From DAONLM01 sp035406685 (GTDB lineage Bacteria; Spirochaetota; GWE2-31-10; MWDO01), in contig DAONLM010000004.1 in NCBI GenBank assembly GCA_035406685.1, forward strand, positions 1 to 36,211: DNA of 36,211 nucleotides, given 5' to 3'. Below are positions 36,057 to 36,211 of the stretch, in pieces. The position numbers and the translations under genes are program-made. The notes below the pieces were generated by a model. It was not told the DNA's origin. It did not search any database and was given only the letters and a program-made list of their open reading frames with translations. Numbering within the stretch: position 1 is the first letter of the stretch; every line of letters starts with the position of its first letter.

Positions 36057-36100
36057 TTGTAAAGGATTTTCTCAAAAAATTTGTGATTAATATATAGAAA
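36057..36100 (+). promoter_or_regulatory. 44-bp shared upstream module in front of the RAYT-like gene
   Basis: One difference from the consensus (module base 23, in the central tract), 29 nt before the ATG at 36130, with GGAGG between (36118-36122). The 12-nt TTTTCTCAAAAA inside it is also duplicated just upstream, near 36046-36056. Confidence 0.75.
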
Positions 36101-36129
36101 TACTTTTTTTAAAAAAAGGAGGATTTTTT

Positions 36130-36211
36130 ATGAGAAGAAATAGAATATTAAAAAAAGGGGCTAGCTATTATATTACCTGCACAATCAACAGGGACAGACC
36201 TGAACTAAAGC
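36130..36211 (+). CDS. REP-associated tyrosine transposase (RAYT, IS200-like Y1), N-terminal fragment
   Basis: Only 27 residues are in view (RRNRILKKGASYYITCTINR followed by DRPELK). The pattern of basic residues, then G-A-x-Y-Y/H-I/V-T, then N-R matches the start of Y1/RAYT single-strand transposases; the HUH and tyrosine motifs would be outside the window. ATG at 36130 after GGAGG. The NRDRPE codons contain the sequence AGGGACAGACCT, the exact reverse complement of the repeat at 36002-36013. Identification is by N-terminal pattern and context. Confidence 0.7.
   Translation, partial: MRRNRILKKGASYYITCTINRDRPELK

Overview
The window is about 36 kb of very AT-rich DNA. It is densely coded, with overlapping operons and near-consensus sigma70-type promoters (TTGACA, 17-nt spacer, TATATT/TATTAT-like -10). 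The gene content points to a diderm, motile, lipoprotein-making bacterium: apolipoprotein N-acyltransferase, signal peptidase I, a division-type penicillin-binding protein, CheD and a stand-alone receiver protein. The low G+C, the eukaryotic-style UDP-sugar pyrophosphorylase and type II isocitrate dehydrogenase, and several long helical proteins I do not recognise would suit a low-GC spirochaete or a relative. That placement is inference. No rRNA, tRNA or CRISPR was recognised.

Layout, left to right. 1-99 is the end of a repeated cassette whose gene lies outside the window. 197-2334 is panB-panC-panD (pantothenate/CoA). 2345-3688 is a ClC-type channel or transporter on the minus strand. 3874-8164 is an overlapping operon: gpsA, a MerR-like regulator, a UAP1-type pyrophosphorylase and an exported protein with a possible NlpC/P60-like Cys/His pair. 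8327-10262 holds a receiver protein, a HAD/LNS2-like phosphatase with an apparently leaderless start, and cheD. 10269-12116 is a solitary D12-class adenine methyltransferase. 12578-16400 is a minus-strand operon (573-aa membrane/coiled-coil protein, lepB, ftsI-like). 16604-17353 is cassette copy 1. 17453-20125 is valS. 20130-25514 is a minus-strand operon (DUF1015, lnt, yraN, two small proteins, miaB). 25715-30111 holds comEC and two unrecognised helical proteins. 30117-30497 is hisI. 30588-31351 is cassette copy 2. 31439-34942 is icd and an exported protein with a degenerate NodB domain. 34939-35781 is nfo. From 36130 a REP-associated tyrosine transposase (RAYT)-like gene runs off the end.

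The most unusual content is a dispersed family of cassettes of about 0.75 kb. Each complete copy is bounded by inverted repeats with the core GATTTTATTTTTAG and carries one gene for a small protein that looks like two tandem ribbon-helix-helix domains. The two complete proteins are about 90% identical. A 44-bp module lies directly upstream of each cassette gene, and the same module lies upstream of comEC and of the RAYT gene. Its two outer parts are invariant in all five copies and only the middle varies. At four of the five cassette ends visible here, the end repeat stops 32-33 nt before the -35 box of a neighbouring housekeeping promoter (panB, valS, icd, hisI). Together these suggest an undescribed mobile or regulatory system that may link a DNA-binding protein family, DNA uptake and a single-strand transposase.
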